Shown here: positions 41,024 to 49,802 of the stretch, piece by piece | How the letters are laid out: each line of letters starts with the position of its first letter | Position numbering within the stretch: the stretch's first letter is position 1 | NCBI RefSeq assembly: GCF_008704495.1 | Contig: NZ_CP023699.1 | Coordinates: 6,944,001 to 7,008,000, forward strand | DNA from: Streptomyces kanamyceticus | GTDB lineage: Bacteria > Actinomycetota > Actinomycetes > Streptomycetales > Streptomycetaceae | Reading direction: 5' to 3' | Length of the DNA stretch: 64,000 bases | Notes under the pieces: model-generated | The model's database searches: none | Told to the model about the DNA's origin: nothing | The model's input: only the letters and a program-made list of their open reading frames with translations | Position numbers and translations under genes: made by a program

Positions 41024-42193
41024 ATGCGTCATTTCGGGCACATCGCCCCAGAGGTGCGACAGCGCCTCTTCCACCGGGAGCCCGGTGCCTTCGGCGCGGA
41101 CTCCGCCCCATACCTGCTCGCGCCCGCCCTCGGCGGCACGCTCTACAGCCCCGCGACCCGCCCCCGCCTCGCCGACGACATCCTGAAGCAGGCCGGGCGC
41201 GGAGTGACCTCCATGGTGCTGTGCCTGGAGGACTCCATCGACGACGCGGACGTCGCGGCCGCCGAGGAGAACCTGGTCCGACAATTCGCCGACCTGGTGG
41301 AACGCGGCGTGGAGCCGCCGCTGCTCTTCATCCGGGTGCGGGTCGCCGAACAGATACCCGACCTGGTCCGCAGGATCGGCCCCGGCATCCGGTTGTTGTC
41401 CGGATTCGTACTGCCGAAATTCACCGAGGAGCGGGGCGTGCCCTTCCTCGAGGCGCTCATCGAGGCGGAGGGCGGCACGCCGGAGGGCCGCAAGTTGTTC
41501 GCCATGCCCGTCCTGGAGTCGCCCGAGCTGCTGCACCTGGAGAGCCGCGCGGAGACGCTCGCCGGGATCGCCCGCACCGTCGACAAGTACCGCGACCGGG
41601 TGCTCGCCCTGCGCCTCGGCGTCACCGACTTCTGCTCGGCGTACGGCCTGCGCAGGCCGCCCGACATGACCGCCTACGACGTACAGATCGTGGCGTCCGT
41701 CATCGCGGACGTGGTGAACGTCCTGGGCAGGGCCGACGGCACGGGGTTCACGGTGACCGGGCCCGTGTGGGAGTACTTCCGGGTCCAGGAGCGGATGTTC
41801 AAGCCGCAGCTGCGCCGCAGCCCCTTCCTGGAGGGCCGCGCCGACGAACTGCGCCAGGCCCTCATCGAGCACGACATGGACGGACTGCTCCGCGAGATCG
41901 AGCTCGACCGTGCCAACGGACTGCTCGGCAAGACCTGCATCCACCCCTCCCACGTACTGCCCGTGCACGCGCTCTCGGTGGTCAGCCACGAGGAGTTCAG
42001 CGACGCCGAGGACATCCTGCGCCCGGAGCGGGGCGGGGGCGGAGTGCTGCGCTCCTCGTACACGAACAAGATGAACGAGGTGAAGCCGCACCGCGCCTGG
42101 GCCGAGCGGACCCTGCGGCGCGCCGAGGTCTTCGGCGTCGCCAAGGAGGACGTCGGCTTCGTGGAGCTGCTCGCCGCCGGAATCCCCGGCTGA
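41024..42193 (+). CDS. HpcH/HpaI aldolase or citrate-lyase-like enzyme of the Ter module
   Basis: 389 residues. A TIM-barrel lyase fold with SMVLCLEDSIDDADV near residue 63, MPVLESPELL, LALRLGVTDFCSAYGLRR, and GKTCIHPSHV near the end (metal- and CoA-lyase-like motifs). Enzymes of this group occur in Ter gene clusters, where they are proposed to help build a nucleoside-like metabolite together with the phosphoribosyltransferase and HAD encoded downstream. AGGGGAT precedes ATG 41024. The next gene starts 25 bp after the stop, so one operon is likely. Confidence 0.88.
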   Translation: MRHFGHIAPEVRQRLFHREPGAFGADSAPYLLAPALGGTLYSPATRPRLADDILKQAGRGVTSMVLCLEDSIDDADVAAAEENLVRQFADLVERGVEPPLLFIRVRVAEQIPDLVRRIGPGIRLLSGFVLPKFTEERGVPFLEALIEAEGGTPEGRKLFAMPVLESPELLHLESRAETLAGIARTVDKYRDRVLALRLGVTDFCSAYGLRRPPDMTAYDVQIVASVIADVVNVLGRADGTGFTVTGPVWEYFRVQERMFKPQLRRSPFLEGRADELRQALIEHDMDGLLREIELDRANGLLGKTCIHPSHVLPVHALSVVSHEEFSDAEDILRPERGGGGVLRSSYTNKMNEVKPHRAWAERTLRRAEVFGVAKEDVGFVELLAAGIPG

Positions 42194-42219
42194 TCGAACA
42201 CATCGAACACATCGAACAT
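42193..42219 (+). repeat. Three 9-bp tandem units between HpcH and PRTase genes
   Basis: ATCGAACAC twice, then ATCGAACAT whose end provides the ATG of the next gene. It fills the whole gap between stop and start, so copy number sets the spacing between the two coupled genes. Confidence 0.75.
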
Positions 42220-44749
42220 GAGGAACATGACGTACGTGACGGAAGACGCGGTGGGGTCGGGAGACGCGGTGTGGTCGGGGACCTGGGTCGCCGAGCGGCT
42301 CGGGGTCGGGCTCGACGGCGACGAGGGGCTGCGCGGCCTGCTCGGCCTCGCGCTGCGCCGCAACCCCAAGCGGGCGCACCTCCTGGTGTCGAACGTCCTG
42401 GGCAAGCACGTGCCGCAGCGCCCCTCGGTCGTCCACGCGGCCGGGCACGACCTCGGCGTCCGGGTGCGGGAACTGCTCGGCGACGAGGAGGCCCGGCGCG
42501 CCGTCGTCCTCGGCTACGCGGAGACGGCCACCGGCCTGGGCCACTCGGTGGCGGACGGCCTCGGCCTCGCGCCGTACCTGCACTCCACCCGGCGCCCCGT
42601 CGCAGGCGTCGAGCGCGCGGGCGGCTTCGAGGAGTCCCACTCGCACGCCACCTCCCACCTGCTGCTGCCCGAGGACCCCGGGATGCTCGCGGGGGAGGGA
42701 CCGCTGGTCCTGGTCGACGACGAGTTCTCCACCGGCAACACCGTCCTGAACACCATCCGCGCCCTGAACGAACGCTTCCCGCGCGGGCGGTACGTCATCG
42801 TGGCCCTCGTCGACATGCGCTCGCCGGACGACCGGGGGCGCCTCGCGGACTTCGCCCGCGAGATCGGCGCGCGCGTCGACCTGATCGCGGCGGCCTCGGG
42901 GACGGTCCGGCTGCCGGACGGCGTCCTGGAGCGGGGGCAGGCGCTGGTCGCCGAGCACGAGAGCGCGGCGGTGCCGCCTGAGCACGACAGCGCCGCGGTG
43001 CCGCGGCCGCGCGCGGCGCGCGCCCCGGTCGCCCGCGTCGAGCTGGACTGGCCCGGGGAGATACCCGACGGCGGTCGGCACGGCTTCACCCCCGCGCACC
43101 GCGCCGCGCTCGACGCGGCGCTGCCCGGCATGGCGGCCCGGGTCGCCGACGCCCTGGACGGCGGCGCGCGGCGTGTGCTCGTCCTCGGCTTCGAGGAACT
43201 CATGTACGCACCGCTCGCGCTCGGCGTGGAGCTGGAGCGGCGGAGCGGCGCCGAGGTGCGGTTCTCCACCACGACCCGCTCGCCGGTGCTCGCCGTGGAC
43301 GACCCCGGCTACGCGATCCGCACCCGCATCGCCTTCCCCGCGCACGACGACCCGGCCGACGGGCCCGGCACCCGCTACGCCTACAACGTCGCGGGCGGCG
43401 GCTTCGACGCGATCGTCGCCGTCGTCGACTCGACCGCGGACACCCCCCAACTGCACGCGCCGGACGGTCTGTTGGCGCAGCTCTCCGCGCACACGGGGCA
43501 GGTCCTGCTGGCCGTCGTCCCGTCGTACGTCCCGTCGTACGTCCCCGAAAGGCCCACCATGCTCCCCGAGCCCCTCCGCGGCCCCGCCTTCTCCTCGTAC
43601 GCGCCCGACGACGTCGGCTGGCTGCTTCAGGACCTCTCCGACGTGACGCTCGAAGCGCCCACGGAGGAGCGCGAGGAGGCGATACAGAGCGGTGGCGCGC
43701 ACTACGCCGAGTCGCTGCCGGTCGAGTACCAGCCGAGCGGCCAGTACCAGGAGCTGTTCCGCGCCGCGCTCGACACCTCGGCCGCCCGCATCGCCCGGGC
43801 CGTCGGCACCGTCACCGAGACCGTGCTCGCCGAGCTCCCCCACAGCCGAAAGCGCGGGGGGACCCCCCTGCCGCGCCCCGTCCTGGTGTCGCTCGCCCGC
43901 GCGGGCACCCCCGTCGGCGTCCTGATGCGCCGCTGGGCCGCGCACCGCCACGGCCTCGACCTGCCGCACTACGCCGTCTCCATCGTGCGCGGCCGCGGCA
44001 TCGACGCCAACGCGCTGCGCTGGCTCGCCGCCCACCACGACCCGGCCGACGTCGTCTTCGTCGACGGCTGGACGGGCAAGGGCGCCATCACGCGTGAACT
44101 GGCCGACGCCGTGCGGGAGTTCGAGGAGGCCGGTGGTCCCGCCGGGTTCAATCCGGAGATCGCCGTGCTCGCCGACCCCGGTTCGTGCGTACGCACCTAC
44201 GGCACCCGCGAGGACTTCCTCATCCCCTCCGCCTGCCTCAACTCCACGGTGTCCGGGCTCATTTCGCGCACCGTGCTCCGTGCCGACCTGGTCGGGCCCG
44301 ACGACTTCCACGGCGCGAAGTTCTACCGCGAACTCGCGGACACCGATGTGTCGGGCGACTTCGTCGACGCCGTCGCGGCCCGCTTCGACGAGGTCGCGGA
44401 CGCGGTGGACGTACAGGTCAAGGAGCTCCTCGCCGCCGATCGCACGCCCACCTGGGAGGGTTGGGCCGCCGTCGAGCGGATCAGCGAGGAGCTGGGCATC
44501 CACGACGTGAACCTCGTCAAGCCGGGCGTCGGCGAGACGACGCGCGTACTCCTGCGCCGCGTCCCCTGGAAGATCCTGGCCCGGGCGGGCGCGGGAGCCG
44601 ACCTCGACCACGTGCGCCTGCTCGCCGAACAGCGTGGCGTACCCGTCGAGGAGGTGGCCGAACTCCCGTACACCTGCGTCGGGTTGATCCACCCCAAGTA
44701 CACGCGCGGCGCCACGGGTGCGGACGGCAAGGCGGTGGCCGCCAAGTGA
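42218..44749 (+). CDS. Phosphoribosyltransferase-TRSP protein fused to StiP/PELOTA-type PRTase
   Basis: 843-residue two-part protein. Residues 1-440: a phosphoribosyltransferase with PRPP loop LVLVDDEFSTGNTVLNTI near 165-185, then a TRSP-like region (ARRVLVLGFEELMYAPLALGVELE). Residues 448-843: a StiP-type (YP/PRTase-like) unit beginning FSSYAPDDVGWLLQDLSDV, with VLVSLARAGTPVGVLMRRW and a second PRPP-like loop DVVFVDGWTGKGAI near 610, ending in a PELOTA-like RNA-binding region (VLLRRVPWKILARAG). In many Ter clusters these are separate genes. Here ATG 43559 with GAAAGG upstream marks the ancestral second start. It is coupled to the HAD gene by GTGA. Confidence 0.88.
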   Translation: MRNMTYVTEDAVGSGDAVWSGTWVAERLGVGLDGDEGLRGLLGLALRRNPKRAHLLVSNVLGKHVPQRPSVVHAAGHDLGVRVRELLGDEEARRAVVLGYAETATGLGHSVADGLGLAPYLHSTRRPVAGVERAGGFEESHSHATSHLLLPEDPGMLAGEGPLVLVDDEFSTGNTVLNTIRALNERFPRGRYVIVALVDMRSPDDRGRLADFAREIGARVDLIAAASGTVRLPDGVLERGQALVAEHESAAVPPEHDSAAVPRPRAARAPVARVELDWPGEIPDGGRHGFTPAHRAALDAALPGMAARVADALDGGARRVLVLGFEELMYAPLALGVELERRSGAEVRFSTTTRSPVLAVDDPGYAIRTRIAFPAHDDPADGPGTRYAYNVAGGGFDAIVAVVDSTADTPQLHAPDGLLAQLSAHTGQVLLAVVPSYVPSYVPERPTMLPEPLRGPAFSSYAPDDVGWLLQDLSDVTLEAPTEEREEAIQSGGAHYAESLPVEYQPSGQYQELFRAALDTSAARIARAVGTVTETVLAELPHSRKRGGTPLPRPVLVSLARAGTPVGVLMRRWAAHRHGLDLPHYAVSIVRGRGIDANALRWLAAHHDPADVVFVDGWTGKGAITRELADAVREFEEAGGPAGFNPEIAVLADPGSCVRTYGTREDFLIPSACLNSTVSGLISRTVLRADLVGPDDFHGAKFYRELADTDVSGDFVDAVAARFDEVADAVDVQVKELLAADRTPTWEGWAAVERISEELGIHDVNLVKPGVGETTRVLLRRVPWKILARAGAGADLDHVRLLAEQRGVPVEEVAELPYTCVGLIHPKYTRGATGADGKAVAAK

Positions 44750-45555
44750 GTGCCGTGCTTGTCGCCAGCGACCTCGACCGGACCCTCATCTACTCCGCCG
44801 CCGCGCTCGGCCTGACCATGCCCGACGCCGAGGCGCCGCGCCTGCTCTGCGTCGAGGTGTACGACAGCAAGCCCCTGTCGTACGTCACCGAGACGGCCGC
44901 CGGACTCCTCGACGAACTGGGGCGTACGGCCGTCTTCGTGCCGACCACCACGCGGACGCGCGAGCAGTACGGGCGCATCCATCTCCCCGGCCCCGCGCCG
45001 GAGTTCGCGATCTGCGCCAACGGCGGGCACCTCCTCGTCGACGGCGTGTCCGACCCCGACTGGACGGCCCGGGTGGCGCGCCGCCTCGCCGACGAGTGCG
45101 CCTCGCTCGCCGAGGTCCGCGCGCATCTGGTGCGCACCGCGGACCCGGCCTGGCTGCTCAAGGAACGTGTCGCGGAGGACCTCTTCGCCTACCTCGTCGT
45201 CGAGCGCTCACGGCTTCCCGAAGGCTGGGTCAAGGAGCTCGCCGCCTGGGCGGAAGGGCGCGGCTGGACCGTCTCGCTGCAGGGCCGCAAGATCTACGCG
45301 GTGCCGAAGCCGCTCACCAAGAGCGCGGCGGTACGGGAGGTCGCCCGGCGGGTCGGTGCCGAGGAGATCCTCGCGGCGGGGGACTCGCTGCTCGACGCGG
45401 ATCTGCTGCTCGCGGCGGACCGGTCCTGGCGGCCGGGGCACGGGGAGCTGGCGGAGACGGGGTTCGTGGCTCCGGGGCTCACGGTGCTTCCTCATCGCGG
45501 GGTCGCGGCGGGGGAGGAGATTCTCCGCGCGTTCCTCGCGGCGGGGGAGCGCTAG
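44746..45555 (+). CDS. HAD-superfamily phosphatase of the Ter module
   Basis: 269 residues. Motif I ASDLDRTLIYS supplies both catalytic Asp residues, motif II is VPTTTRTREQY, the conserved Lys lies in KPLTKSAAV, and motif IV is AAGDSLLDADLLLAAD. Belongs to the Cof/sucrose-phosphatase-like group. It probably dephosphorylates the product of the preceding phosphoribosyltransferase. The GTG start overlaps the previous stop (GTGA), so it is translationally coupled. Confidence 0.9.
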   Translation: MSAVLVASDLDRTLIYSAAALGLTMPDAEAPRLLCVEVYDSKPLSYVTETAAGLLDELGRTAVFVPTTTRTREQYGRIHLPGPAPEFAICANGGHLLVDGVSDPDWTARVARRLADECASLAEVRAHLVRTADPAWLLKERVAEDLFAYLVVERSRLPEGWVKELAAWAEGRGWTVSLQGRKIYAVPKPLTKSAAVREVARRVGAEEILAAGDSLLDADLLLAADRSWRPGHGELAETGFVAPGLTVLPHRGVAAGEEILRAFLAAGER

Positions 45556-45564
45556 CCTGGCGGC

Positions 45565-45789
45565 ATGCCTCGTTACGAATTTCGGTGCCGGTCCTGTGGG
45601 GACACGTTCGAGTTGAGTCGGCCCATGGCGGAGTCGTCCGCGCCTGCGGTGTGCCCTGTCGGGCATGAGGACACGGTGAAGCTCTTGTCGACCGTTGCTG
45701 TTGGGGGGTCTGCGGCCGCGTCTGCGCCTGCGCCTGCGCCTTCCGGCGGGGGCGGGGGCGGTTGTTGTGGTGGGGGCTGCTGCGGCTGA
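45565..45789 (+). CDS. FmdB-family zinc-ribbon protein
   Basis: 74 residues. The zinc ribbon MPRYEFRCRSCGDTFELSRPMAESSAPAVCPVGHED has Cys8, Cys11, Cys30 and His34 as probable ligands; the last position, often Cys, is His. The tail is Ala/Pro then Gly with a CCGGGCCG end, unusual in carrying four extra Cys. A possible -10 (TAGCCT, 45553-45558) lies 6 bp before the ATG, suggesting a leaderless message. Function unknown. Confidence 0.85.
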   Translation: MPRYEFRCRSCGDTFELSRPMAESSAPAVCPVGHEDTVKLLSTVAVGGSAAASAPAPAPSGGGGGGCCGGGCCG

Positions 45790-45807
45790 GGGGTTTGCCG
45801 CGGGTTC

Positions 45808-46003
45808 GTTGTGGCTGGGCGCGCGGTTCCTCGCGCCCCTGGCCGTGGCGGGGTTTGTCGGGTCGTTTCGTGCGGGCCCGGCGGGGTTTTGCGCAGTTCC
45901 CCGCGCCCCTTAAGACGGGTCCGGCGGGGTTTTGCGCAGTTCCCCGCGCCCCTTAAGACGGGTCCGGCGGGGTTTTGCGCAGTTCCCCGCGGCCCTAAAA
46001 GCG
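45808..46003 (-). repeat. GC-rich repeat: one degraded and three 43-bp tandem copies
   Basis: The core GCGCAGTTCCCCGCG begins at 45891, 45934 and 45977, an exact 43-bp period with GTCCGGCGGGGTTTT linkers. A degraded copy lies at 45818-45840. They fill the space between the convergent FmdB and sugar-kinase genes (45790-46019), which holds nothing else. No terminator stem other than the repeats is visible. Confidence 0.85.
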
Positions 46004-46019
46004 TGGCCCCGCCTTTCTG

Positions 46020-46994
46020 CTAGCGGACGACCGTGCCTGGGGGCGATCCCAGCAAGTCCAGCTCCGCCCGCGTCGGCGCTCCTTCCCAGTCGCCGGGTGA
46101 TGCCACCGCGAACGCGCCCGTGGTGACCGCGCGTTCCAGGCGGGACGGTACGTCGGCGTCGTCCAGGAGTGCCGAGAGGTAACCGGCCACGAACGCGTCG
46201 CCCGCGCCCACCGCGTCCACGGCCCGCACCTCGCGGGCCGGGGCGTGGAGTTCGGCGTCGGCGGTGTGGGCCGTGGCGCCGGCCGCGCCGAGCTTGACCA
46301 CGACCTCCCGGACGCCGCCGTCGATGAGGGACTTCTCCGGGGCGTCGGTGGGTCCTGTCCCCGGCAGGCACAGCGGCAACTCGTCGTCGGAGGCGATGAG
46401 GACGTCGACGTACGGGATCCACTCGCGCAGTTCGGCCGCCGCGGCCTCCCGACTCCACAGCCGGGAGCGGAAGTTGACGTCCAGGCACACCTCGGCGCCG
46501 TGCTCGCGCGCGAGCCGCAGCGCGCGGCGGCAGGCGTCGCGGGCCGAGGGGCCGAGCGCCGGGGTGATGCCGGTCAGATGCAGGACGCGCGGCGGCCCGG
46601 GCGCGGCGAAGGCGGCAGGCACGGCGTCCGCCGACAGACGGGAACCCGCGCTGCCCGCGCGGTAGTAGTGCACCCGGGTCACCTCGGGCAGCCGCGGCTC
46701 GAAGAGGATCAGGCCGGTCGGCGCGGCAGGGTCACGGGTGGCGGCGGTGACGTCGACGCCCTCCGCGCGCAGCGTGCGCAGGACCAGCTCGCCCGCCTCG
46801 TCGTCGCCGACCGCGCCCGCCCAGCGGACGGTGTGGCCGAGGCGGGCCAGGCCGATGGCCACGTTGCTCTCGGCGCCCGCGACGGACACGTTCATGGCGC
46901 CGCCCAGCTTGAGCGGGCCGCTGCCGCGCAGCGCGACCATGGTCTCGCCGAGGGTGAGGACGCCGACTCCGGCTTCGCCGGTGGCCGCGCTCAT
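46020..46994 (-). CDS. kdgK: PfkB-family sugar kinase, probably 2-keto-3-deoxygluconate kinase
   Basis: 324 residues. Ribokinase fold: VLTLGETMVALRG, GGAMNVSVAGAESNVAIGLARLG, the substrate-contacting HYYRAGSAGSRLSADAV typical of KDG kinases, and the catalytic signature VDAVGAGDAFVAGYL with the base Asp near residue 266. It should phosphorylate KDG to KDPG, the substrate of the aldolase encoded directly upstream. The ATG overlaps the aldolase stop (ATGA). Confidence 0.9.
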   Translation of the reverse strand: MSAATGEAGVGVLTLGETMVALRGSGPLKLGGAMNVSVAGAESNVAIGLARLGHTVRWAGAVGDDEAGELVLRTLRAEGVDVTAATRDPAAPTGLILFEPRLPEVTRVHYYRAGSAGSRLSADAVPAAFAAPGPPRVLHLTGITPALGPSARDACRRALRLAREHGAEVCLDVNFRSRLWSREAAAAELREWIPYVDVLIASDDELPLCLPGTGPTDAPEKSLIDGGVREVVVKLGAAGATAHTADAELHAPAREVRAVDAVGAGDAFVAGYLSALLDDADVPSRLERAVTTGAFAVASPGDWEGAPTRAELDLLGSPPGTVVR

Positions 46995-47638
46995 CGGCGT
47001 ACCGACCCCTGAGCCACCTGCACGAACTCCGCCGCCCTGGTGCGCAGCGCGTCCAGGTCGCCACCGTCCGCCGCGTCGCCGATCAGGGGGGAGCCGACGC
47101 CCACCGCGACCGCGCCGAGCGCCAGATACGCCTCGGCGGCCGCCGCGTCCACGCCGCCGACCGGCACGAAGGGGGTGTCGGGGAAGGGGGCGCGCAGTGC
47201 CCTGAGGTAGCTGGGGCCGCCCATCGCCGACGCGGGGAAGATCTTCAGCGCCGTCACGCCCGCCGCCTGGGCCGCGATGACGTCGGTGGGCGTCAGGACG
47301 CCGCCCAGGACCGGAAGGCCGAGGCGCCCGGCCTCCTCGACGCCCGCGCCGAGACCGGGCGTGACGATGAGGTTGGCGCCCGCGTCGGCCGCCCGGCGCG
47401 CGTCGTCAGCGGTGAGGACCGTGCCCGCGCCGAGCCAGGCGTCCGCGCCCAGCTCGGCCCGCGCCCTGCGCAGTACGCCCAGCGCGTCGGCGCCGCTGAG
47501 GGAGACCTCGACCAGCGGGACTCCGGATTCGACGAGCGTCATGACCGTACGGAAGGAGGCGCCCGGGTCGGTGCCGCGCACGATGGCGACGAGGCGCCGG
47601 GCCCGGAGAGCCGCGGGGAAGTCGAGCATGTCCAGCAT
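46991..47638 (-). CDS. eda: KDPG/KHG aldolase
   Basis: 215 residues. A class I aldolase barrel: RRLVAIVRGTD, VEVSLSGADAL (family Glu near 44), GAGTVLTADDARRAADAGANLIVTPG, and the Schiff-base Lys in VTALKIFPASAMGGPSYLRALRAPFPD near 133. It cleaves KDPG to pyruvate and glyceraldehyde-3-phosphate and is coupled to the KDG kinase, so the pair is an Entner-Doudoroff-like sugar-acid route. Two ATGs, 47638 and 47629, are possible. Confidence 0.92.
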   Translation of the reverse strand: MLDMLDFPAALRARRLVAIVRGTDPGASFRTVMTLVESGVPLVEVSLSGADALGVLRRARAELGADAWLGAGTVLTADDARRAADAGANLIVTPGLGAGVEEAGRLGLPVLGGVLTPTDVIAAQAAGVTALKIFPASAMGGPSYLRALRAPFPDTPFVPVGGVDAAAAEAYLALGAVAVGVGSPLIGDAADGGDLDALRTRAAEFVQVAQGSVRR

Positions 47639-47661
47639 GTCCCCAGATTCGCACAGCCGTT

Positions 47662-48198
47662 TTAGCGGGCCTGATCCGGGTGGCGGGCCCTCCAGTACGG
47701 GTTGTCGTGCGGCAGCCCGCCGCTGACCCGGCCGTACATCCCGAAGGTCATCAGCAGTACGCCCACCACGAAGCTGAACAGGACGTTCTGGATCCGGAAC
47801 GCCAGGAAGTTGTAGCGGGTGTCGAGCAGCGCGAGATTGACGAAGCCGCTGAGCAGGAACAGCACGCCGAGCGCCATGTTGAGCGTCGACGCGGCGTTGC
47901 CGCCGATCACCATGCCGACGAAGAGCAGCAGGCCGACGGCGATGGACAGGACGCTCAGCGCGCCGTTGGTGTTGAGCCCCGCGACGGTGTCGCCGCGGGT
48001 GTCGAAGAACCCGATCTTGTCGATGAGACCGAGGACGCCGAAGGCGAGCAGGACGAGCCCCATCAGGCCCGCTCCGACGCGGTAGACCTTGCTCAGCCGG
48101 TGATCGACGGGCAGATCCTCGTCGAGGGTGATGTGACGCTTGTGGCCCTTTGCCCGTGGCGTCCCTGGATTCCCTGGATGAAGTACGTGCGTGGCCAT
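47662..48198 (-). CDS. DUF4383 four-helix membrane protein
   Basis: 178 residues. Basic cytosolic start, then RVGAGLMGLVLLAFGVLGLI, ALSVLSIAVGLLLFVGMVIGG, TLNMALGVLFLLSGFVNLALL and IQNVLFSFVVGVLLMTFGMYG. The topology and TRYNFLAFR fit DUF4383. Role unknown. ATG 48198 has a GGGAGG site. It ends 23 bp before the aldolase start, so it may be co-transcribed with eda-kdgK. Confidence 0.82.
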   Translation of the reverse strand: MATHVLHPGNPGTPRAKGHKRHITLDEDLPVDHRLSKVYRVGAGLMGLVLLAFGVLGLIDKIGFFDTRGDTVAGLNTNGALSVLSIAVGLLLFVGMVIGGNAASTLNMALGVLFLLSGFVNLALLDTRYNFLAFRIQNVLFSFVVGVLLMTFGMYGRVSGGLPHDNPYWRARHPDQAR

Positions 48199-48302
48199 GT
48201 CCGCCTCCCTGGTCGCGCGGCGGCCGTACGCAACTCGCGTATCTTCAGGATCCGCCCGCCAGGCCGCGACTGCCAAACGCAGCGATGGCTCTCAGGCCGC
48301 TC

Positions 48303-49727
48303 TCAGGCCCCCTGGCCCCGCTCCTCCCGGATCTGCGCGACCACGCGCGCCACCGTCGAGCGGACCGCCTCGGTCTCGGTCAGGAAGTGCCAGTAGTCCG
48401 GGTGGCGGCCCTCCAGGGAAGCCACCGCGCGGTCCAGGCGCGCCACGGAGTCGTCCAGCGGGCGCGCATGGCGCGGCTCCGGCGTCTGGCGGCCCGTCAT
48501 CGCGAGGCGCTGCGCGTCCCGGATGGCGAAGCGGGTGCGCTCTATCTCCTGCTGCGGGTCCTTCGACACGGCGTTCAGCCGCCGCAGCCGGTCGCCTGCC
48601 GCGGAGACCGCCTCGTCCGTCGAATTGAGCAGCGCCCGCACGGTGGAGAGCAGCGAGGTGGCGTCGGGCCAGCGCTGCTCCTCGCGGGCCTGTCTGGCCT
48701 CCTTGAGCTTGGCCTCGGCCTGCCGCACGCTCTCCCCGGCCTGGTCCGGCACGTGCTGGAGGTCCTGCCAGCAGGCGACGGAGAACCGGCGCCTGAGCTC
48801 GCTGAGCACCGGCTCGACCTGGCCGCTGCGGGTGGTCAGGGCCTGCGCGCGCGTGCGCAGCGACACCAGGCGCCGGTCGATCTCGGCGGCGCGCTCCGGC
48901 AGCCGCTCGGCCTCGGCGCGCACGGCCTCGGCGTCGCGCAGCACGCGGTCGGCGCGCTGCAGGGTCTCCGGTACGCCGTGCTGCCCCGCCCCTTGGTTGA
49001 GCTTGGTCAGCTCGGGGCCGAGCGCGGCGAGCCGGGCGGCGAGGTCGTCGGCCTTCAGCCCCGCGCCGCGTACGGCATCGAGGGCGTTGCTGGCGGCCAG
49101 CAGGGTCTGGCGGGCCCGCTCGATCGCGGGGGCGAGCCGCGCGAGCTGCGTCTCCGCCTTGTCGAGCAGCGGGCCGAGGCCCTGCTGGAAGCGGTCGAGG
49201 TCCTGCTTGGCCCTGCCCAGCTCGTCCTTGGCCCGGGTGAGCTCGGTCCGCGCCTGGGCCGCGACCGAGGTGTCCAGGTCGTCCCTGTCCAGGTCGTGGG
49301 CGTCCACGGCGCTGATGTACTGGTGGCTGACCTCGTCGATGCGCCGTCCGACGGCTTCGAAGTCCGACACGGCGCGCTGCGCGGCGGGCGAGGAGTCCAC
49401 GGCGACGATCGTCTCCACGGAGATCCGCAGGTCGCGCTGGGCGGTGTCCAGCTCGTAGAAGGCGGCGGCAGCGGCGTCCTTCGCGGCCTGCGCCTCGGCG
49501 CGCACGCTCTCGCCGCGGCCGCCGAACCACCGGCGCGTGCCGCCGCCGGCGAAGGCGGCGGGGAGGGTGGCGGCGAGGAGGGGCAGGGGGAGGAGGACGA
49601 GGGTGAGGACGTCACGCAGGGGCCCGGCGGGGCGCGTCCTCGCGTGACGAGGCATGCGTACCGGGCGATTCCCGGCTGCCGCGCTCTCTCCGTCCGGTGT
49701 GTACGGCTGCGAAGGTGTCGCCGTCAC
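48303..49727 (-). CDS. Coiled-coil membrane protein, unassigned
   Basis: 474 residues. Basic N-terminus, one membrane helix (VLTLVLLPLPLLAATLPAAFAGG), then about 400 residues of heptad-rich helix (AAFYELDTAQRDLRISVETIVAVDSSPAAQRAVSDFEAVGRRIDEVSHQY onward). It resembles the helical C-terminal half of actinobacterial TPM-domain proteins but has no TPM domain. Likely a cell-envelope scaffold; function unknown. The GTG start has GGGAGAGG at good spacing. Confidence 0.78.
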   Translation of the reverse strand: MTATPSQPYTPDGESAAAGNRPVRMPRHARTRPAGPLRDVLTLVLLPLPLLAATLPAAFAGGGTRRWFGGRGESVRAEAQAAKDAAAAAFYELDTAQRDLRISVETIVAVDSSPAAQRAVSDFEAVGRRIDEVSHQYISAVDAHDLDRDDLDTSVAAQARTELTRAKDELGRAKQDLDRFQQGLGPLLDKAETQLARLAPAIERARQTLLAASNALDAVRGAGLKADDLAARLAALGPELTKLNQGAGQHGVPETLQRADRVLRDAEAVRAEAERLPERAAEIDRRLVSLRTRAQALTTRSGQVEPVLSELRRRFSVACWQDLQHVPDQAGESVRQAEAKLKEARQAREEQRWPDATSLLSTVRALLNSTDEAVSAAGDRLRRLNAVSKDPQQEIERTRFAIRDAQRLAMTGRQTPEPRHARPLDDSVARLDRAVASLEGRHPDYWHFLTETEAVRSTVARVVAQIREERGQGA

Positions 49728-49802
49728 TATCCCTCTCCCGTGCTGTCATCCGCCCTGCCCGGTGTCACATTCTCCCACCGGTTAGACGAACGCACGGGCC
49801 GG

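Noticed and set aside
40979..44692. 1237-codon minus-strand frame across the Ter biosynthetic genes
   Set aside because: It spans three real genes in antisense and shows only biased composition (Ala/Arg/Gly/Asp).
45888..46003. Possible CRISPR array in the 43-bp tandem units
   Set aside because: Only three units, no unique spacers between them, no cas genes, and the same core occurs as single intergenic copies elsewhere.
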